DNA of 7,682 bases, taken from Pseudomonadota bacterium (lineage in GTDB: Bacteria > Pseudomonadota > Gammaproteobacteria > Burkholderiales > SG8-41). The first letter of the stretch is position 1. Each line of letters opens with the position of its first letter. Both the position numbers and the translations under genes were made by a program. The stretch is from positions 1 to 7,682 of the forward strand of contig JAEYXO010000219.1 in assembly GCA_023431245.1 (NCBI GenBank), given 5' to 3'. Under the pieces are notes generated by a model that had not been told where the DNA came from, did no database searches, and worked only from the letters and a program-made list of their open reading frames with translations. This document shows positions 4,458 through 7,682 of the stretch, piece by piece.

Positions 4458-5589
4458 CCAGGCGCGGCCGGCTGAGTATCGGCCAGTAGCGGACGGCATA
4501 AATGCCGAACGCGGCGGCCCACAACAGGCCTGAAATCTGGATGCCCGCCAGGTATGCCGCCGGAAATACCATCGGAACGAATACGCGCACCAGCGCCACG
4601 ATCTGGATCAGCAGGAAACAGCACAGTTCGAAGCCGTCTGCGCGCAGAGGCCGCGCCGTGTGGCCGCGTGCGGTGCGCGTCATCATGCCGAGTGTCAGCC
4701 CGCCGATCGCGCCCACGGTCAGCGCATGAAAAGCATGGGTTTCAGCCACCCATCCCGCCGCGGCCAGCACGCGCAGGCCGAGATAGACGACGATCCAGGC
4801 ATAACCCGCGTGCAGGATCCAGACCAGCGGCGTGGACAGGGTCCGCCAGGACCGCCACAGCAGCAACCGCAGGCCGTGCGCGAGGGTCGCGACCAGCGCC
4901 ACGGCGGCGATTACCGCGGTGCCGGGCTGCAGCAGGTCGGCGACAAACAGCACCAGAACCGAGGCCAGTGCCAGCCGCTCGAGCCAGAGGTGGCGCGTCG
5001 CGCCGGCGCCGGGCACACCGTTGTTGGTGAACATCGGGATCACCCGCCCGCCGATGACCGCCATGATGAACAGCATCACGTCCAGCCCCAGCACCAGTCC
5101 GGCTCGCGGCGGCAGCGACACCATGCCCAGCATTGCGAGGTGCAGCGCGGCAACCAGACCGGCCATCAGCAGCAGCAGTCCGACGAAAAAGTAGTTGCGG
5201 GCATTGCCTGCACGCCACAGCGGCAGCGCTATCGCGACGGCGAGCGCCGCCGGAAACGCCGCATTGACGGCTGCAGCCAGACCGCCAAAGGGCGTCAACA
5301 CCAGCACGCGGCCCGCAACCCAGAGTGCGGCCAGCGCCATCAGCGGAACACCGGTCGGCGTCGGCTCGCCGGTCCAGGCACGCACGGCGGTCAGCAGAAA
5401 ACCGGCGACCACGGCCAGCGTGTAACCGAACAGCATCTCGTGTCCGTGCCACAGGGGGCCCTGCAGATAGGCGTTATCCAGCAGTCCCGACAGCTGCGCG
5501 ACCCACAGCAGCACCGAGGCAACGCTGAACACGCTGGCCAGCAGGTAGAACGGCCGAAACCCGAGGTTCCAGAGCGCAAAATGGCCCAT
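4441..5589 (-). CDS. nnrS: NnrS family haem/copper membrane protein (NO response)
   Basis: This 382-residue, 12-helix inner-membrane protein belongs to the NnrS family. Members bind haem and copper, are controlled by NO-responsive regulators in denitrifiers, and protect against nitrosative stress. Signature segments are all present: LWNLGFRPFYLLAS at the N-terminus, WHGHEMLFGY (47-56), GGRVIPMFTNNGVP (180-193) and MMTRTARGHTARPL (302-315). Length is normal. By eye the protein holds three units spaced about 120 and 118 residues apart. ATG 5589 was chosen because GAGGGA stands 5-6 nt upstream and the gene then starts 8 nt after the previous stop; a TTG at 5601 in the same frame is the alternative and would add four residues. 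The gene is followed by single-unit relatives in the same operon. Together with narJI it points to a denitrifying or nitrate-respiring host. Confidence 0.96.
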   Translation of the reverse strand: MGHFALWNLGFRPFYLLASVFSVASVLLWVAQLSGLLDNAYLQGPLWHGHEMLFGYTLAVVAGFLLTAVRAWTGEPTPTGVPLMALAALWVAGRVLVLTPFGGLAAAVNAAFPAALAVAIALPLWRAGNARNYFFVGLLLLMAGLVAALHLAMLGMVSLPPRAGLVLGLDVMLFIMAVIGGRVIPMFTNNGVPGAGATRHLWLERLALASVLVLFVADLLQPGTAVIAAVALVATLAHGLRLLLWRSWRTLSTPLVWILHAGYAWIVVYLGLRVLAAAGWVAETHAFHALTVGAIGGLTLGMMTRTARGHTARPLRADGFELCCFLLIQIVALVRVFVPMVFPAAYLAGIQISGLLWAAAFGIYAVRYWPILSRPRLDGKPG

Positions 5590-5597
5590 CGCGTCCC

Positions 5598-6038
5598 TCA
5601 ATCCAGCAACAGCGGACGACCCTGCCGGTCGAAGGGCAGGAACGATGCAACGGCGCCCGCCTTGATCGCCTCGATCATCCGGTCCAGAGAACGGCCCGCA
5701 TCGGCAGTGCCGGGCGCCCGGCCGTTCCGGCCCGACAGCGCCGCGACGAACACCACCGACCAGTCGCGGCCGAACTGGCGCGACTCCTCCGCCAGCGCGG
5801 CAAAACCGGACAACTCCTCCGGCGCCTTGTCCACGCTCATCAGGGGCACCAGCGCCCCGCCCTCGCCTTCGTGGAAACGCGCACGCTGTTCCGGCGTGCA
5901 GTCTTCCGGCAGTTCCGCACCGGCGAACACGAACAGCAGGCGCTGCGGTTCAGGCTGCATCCGCGCAGCTCGCAGCAAGTCCTCGAAACTCGCGATGCCC
6001 ATGTCCGCTTCCGCGGCACCCTCCGTGCGCACCATCAT
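5598..6038 (-). CDS. Conserved soluble protein of unknown function between ppiC and nnrS
   Basis: A 146-residue protein without signal peptide, membrane helix or metal-binding Cys cluster (one Cys at 47). Notable segments are QPEPQRLLFVFAGAELPED (28-46), GGALVPLMSVDK (60-71), W92-SVVFVAALSG (93-102) and a C-terminal AIKAGAVASFLPFDRQGRPL. The alternation of strands and helices suggests a compact alpha/beta fold. I recall this kind of protein in gamma- and betaproteobacterial nar/nnrS clusters, sometimes under an unconvincing 'ribonucleotide reductase alpha subunit' label; nothing here supports that function. The ATG at 6038 overlaps the upstream stop (ATGA). An internal ATG at 6002, with GGAAG 5 nt upstream, starts MGIASFEDLL and could be the true start, giving 134 residues. 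Confidence 0.82.
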   Translation of the reverse strand: MMVRTEGAAEADMGIASFEDLLRAARMQPEPQRLLFVFAGAELPEDCTPEQRARFHEGEGGALVPLMSVDKAPEELSGFAALAEESRQFGRDWSVVFVAALSGRNGRAPGTADAGRSLDRMIEAIKAGAVASFLPFDRQGRPLLLD

Positions 6039-6826
6039 TGCACCAGCGGCGTATCGGCCGCGTCCAGATCAATGCCGCGGATGTCGGCCTGGCCGGCCAG
6101 CAGCGACAGGTACTGCCGCAGTGCCGTCACGAAAGTCTGCTGGCGCAGGCTGTTGGCCACCGCGCCGCGCACGGCCTCGAAGGACTGCGCCTGGCCCGGC
6201 TCACGCGCCAGCACCTCGACCACATGCAGGCCGAAGCGGCTGTGCACCAGGCGCGGCAGCACGCCCACTTCGCTGCGGCCGAACAGTTCCCGCGCAAACT
6301 CGGGTGCGCAGTCTTCAGCGTTCAGCCAGCCGAGATCACCGCCGTTGGCGGCGCTGGGACAGTTGGATAACTCCCGGGCGGCACTGGCAAACACGCCGGC
6401 CGACTTGCCGTCGTGACAACGCACGTCGAGCAGCGCAATCTCCGCGCGCCGGCGCAGCGCGGGCAGATCCATGCCCGCGGTGACCGCGAAAAGGATATGC
6501 CGGGCGTGCACCCGTTCGCCGGTCTGGTAATTGCCGGAATGGGCGGCATGGTGGCGGCGGCAATCGGCCTCCGAGGGCTCGGGCACCGCGACTTCCCGGT
6601 CCAGCAGCTTCTGGATCGCATCCGCAGCGGATTCGCTGATGACGCCATCAGCGGGCGCCTCGTCTTCGGCGTCCAGCAGACCGGCAGCCTGAGCCGCCTG
6701 CCGCAGCAGTTCGGTGCAGGCCCGCTGGCGCAACTCTTCCGCGGAAAGCGCCTCTCCCGGCGCGTGGATGGCGCGGCCGTTGACGCTGGCCACTGCGGTC
6801 TCGGTCGGTGTTCCGGCAATCATCAT
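6035..6826 (-). CDS. PpiC-type (parvulin) peptidyl-prolyl isomerase, cytoplasmic
   Basis: This 263-residue protein carries a C-terminal parvulin domain at about 105-208: VHARHILFAV, then CPSAANGGDLGWLNAEDCAPEF (156-177), and VHSRFGLHVVEVL (194-206), the usual parvulin core. Residues 1-100 form a mostly helical N-terminal chaperone-like part resembling SurA/NifM-type proteins. It has no signal peptide, so it should act in the cytoplasm, unlike SurA or PrsA. It follows narI by 15 nt and overlaps the next gene by ATGA. Parvulins in this position occur in nar operons of several denitrifiers, so a role in folding NarG/NarH together with NarJ is a fair inference. There are two adjacent ATGs (6826 and 6823); GGAG lies 4 or 7 nt upstream respectively, so 6823 may be the real start. 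Confidence 0.93.
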   Translation of the reverse strand: MMIAGTPTETAVASVNGRAIHAPGEALSAEELRQRACTELLRQAAQAAGLLDAEDEAPADGVISESAADAIQKLLDREVAVPEPSEADCRRHHAAHSGNYQTGERVHARHILFAVTAGMDLPALRRRAEIALLDVRCHDGKSAGVFASAARELSNCPSAANGGDLGWLNAEDCAPEFARELFGRSEVGVLPRLVHSRFGLHVVEVLAREPGQAQSFEAVRGAVANSLRQQTFVTALRQYLSLLAGQADIRGIDLDAADTPLVQ

Positions 6827-6841
6827 CGTCTCCGCTCAGTC

Positions 6842-7576
6842 TCAGGGTTGTCGCGGCTGGTCATGGCCCGCCGGCAGATTGAGCCGGCGGCTGCGCACCA
6901 GTTGTTTCGGCCGCAGCAGGTAGAAGACGGTGGCAAAGCCGCTCCACACGTGAACCAGCCGGCTGAACGGAAACAGCAGGAATATGGTCATCCCCAGCAC
7001 CAGGTGCACCTTGTACGGCCAGTCCAGCGCGACCAGGCCTTCGGCGGCGCCGACGCGGAAGGTGAACACCCGCTGCGCCCAGTCGGACAGCACCAGCATC
7101 ACGCTGCCATCGGAATGCGACAACGAGTACGGCAGCGTGATCATGCCCAGCACCAGCTGCACCCAGAGGATGATCAGGATCGCGAGGTCGGTGCGATGGC
7201 TGGTCAGGCGGATGCGGGGATCGAAGATGCGGCGGTGGATCAGCAGCGTCAGGCCGATGAAGCAGATGAATCCCGCGATGCCGCCGGCAACGATGGCCAC
7301 CAGCTGCTTCTGCGCCGGCGTGATGAAAGGCTCGTAGACCCAGTGCGGTGTCAGCAGTCCGAAAAAATGCCCGAAGAACAGGAACAGGATGCCGACATGG
7401 AACAGGTTGCTGCCCCAGCGCAGTGTGCCCGTGCGCAGCATCTGCGACGAGTCGCTTTTCCAGGTGTACTGGTCGCGGTCGTAACGCGCGAGGCTGCCCA
7501 TCAGGAACACCGCCATGCAGATGTACGGATAGGCGCTGAAAAAAAACAGGTGCAGGTAGGTTTCGAAGGTTGTCAT
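6842..7576 (-). CDS. narI: Respiratory nitrate reductase gamma subunit (cytochrome b)
   Basis: NarI anchors the NarGHI nitrate reductase in the inner membrane. It oxidises quinol at the periplasmic side and passes electrons through two b haems to NarH and NarG. The 244 residues contain five helices (about 3-29, 52-73, 88-112, 128-150, 187-208). The haem ligands are visible with family spacing: His60 and His70 (10 apart), and His191 and His209 (18 apart), matching His56/66 and His187/205 of E. coli NarI. Typical segments include FFFSAYPYICMAVFLMGS, SNLFHVGILFLFFGHFFG and VHVWSGFATVFYLLRP. GGGAG stands 8 nt before the ATG, which overlaps the narJ stop as ATGA. Length is near the usual 225-250. 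The narG and narH genes are expected beyond the right edge. Confidence 0.98.
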   Translation of the reverse strand: MTTFETYLHLFFFSAYPYICMAVFLMGSLARYDRDQYTWKSDSSQMLRTGTLRWGSNLFHVGILFLFFGHFFGLLTPHWVYEPFITPAQKQLVAIVAGGIAGFICFIGLTLLIHRRIFDPRIRLTSHRTDLAILIILWVQLVLGMITLPYSLSHSDGSVMLVLSDWAQRVFTFRVGAAEGLVALDWPYKVHLVLGMTIFLLFPFSRLVHVWSGFATVFYLLRPKQLVRSRRLNLPAGHDQPRQP

Positions 7577-7682
7577 GCTGCGGCTCCCGTTTCCGGTTTG
7601 CGTCGTACCAGGTGGATGGGCTGCACGCGGTCCGGCCGCGCCTGCCCTTTCACGGAGCAGCCGTCAAAGGCCGGCGGCTCGG
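7573..7682 (-). CDS. narJ: NarJ, nitrate reductase assembly chaperone, C-terminal end (partial)
   Basis: Only the last 35 complete codons are in the window, reading EPPAFDGCSVKGQARPDRV followed by QPIHLVRR and ending in TGAAA. The PAFDGCSV...ARP...QPIH pattern is the C-terminal tail of NarJ in pseudomonad-type nar operons. NarJ is the cytoplasmic chaperone that helps insert the molybdenum cofactor and the Fe-S centres into NarGH before they dock on NarI. The stop TGA overlaps the narI ATG (ATGA), the normal narJ-narI arrangement. The rest of the gene lies past the right edge. Confidence 0.88.
   Translation of the reverse strand, partial: EPPAFDGCSVKGQARPDRVQPIHLVRRKPETGAAA

Noticed and set aside
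4660..6483. 607-codon open frame on the + strand opposite nnrS, the unknown protein and ppiC
   Set aside because: It is antisense to three well-recognised genes. The product is low-complexity, rich in Arg, Gln, Pro and His, with no family motif; long antisense frames are expected at this GC content.

Overview
The window is GC-rich, densely coded and looks like part of a denitrification / nitrate-respiration locus from a beta- or gammaproteobacterium. The relatedness is judged from protein style (NarI, NnrS, an NnrS-like small membrane protein, a cytoplasmic parvulin after narI); the exact genus cannot be read from the sequence. There are no RNA genes, insertion sequences, CRISPR arrays or long repeats, and no gene-free stretch over 300 bases.

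Layout. On the + strand are the last 46 codons of a Crp/Fnr-family regulator (1-141), a short intergenic region with an FNR/DNR-type box and a matching -10 (156-197), and a nitronate-monooxygenase-like flavin oxidoreductase (227-1393). Everything else is on the - strand and reads from the right edge leftwards as one tightly packed run: narJ (3' end), narI, a cytoplasmic PpiC-type prolyl isomerase, a conserved protein of unknown function, nnrS, a Cys-rich small protein, a 4-helix NnrS-like protein, a GcvH-like lipoyl-domain protein, a thioredoxin-like/NnrS-like fusion, a possible 24-codon ORF, a beta-carbonic anhydrase and a SirB2-family membrane protein. Junctions are 15 nt or less or overlap (several ATGA/GTGA type), apart from a 70-nt stretch between the fusion gene and the carbonic anhydrase, which the small ORF would fill exactly. 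The run converges on the flavin oxidoreductase with 13 nt between stop codons.

How the parts fit. NarJ/NarI and the prolyl isomerase belong to assembly and function of membrane nitrate reductase. NnrS is a haem/copper membrane protein linked to nitric oxide tolerance in denitrifiers. The most interesting part is the block 2542-5589. By eye, NnrS contains three copies of a roughly 119-residue membrane unit, and two neighbouring genes each encode a single copy of that unit, one of them fused to a CPTC thioredoxin-like domain. Between those two genes lies a lipoyl-carrier protein with the lipoylation-site lysine intact and a C-terminal CxxC, but no other glycine-cleavage gene is in view. This suggests a thiol/lipoate redox module tied to NO handling; that function is inference.

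The recognition helix of the partial regulator keeps the E..SR residues that read TTGAT half-sites. Fifteen bases after its stop lies GTGATccatATCAA, centred 41.5 bp upstream of the start point implied by a CATCAT -10, as in a class II FNR promoter.
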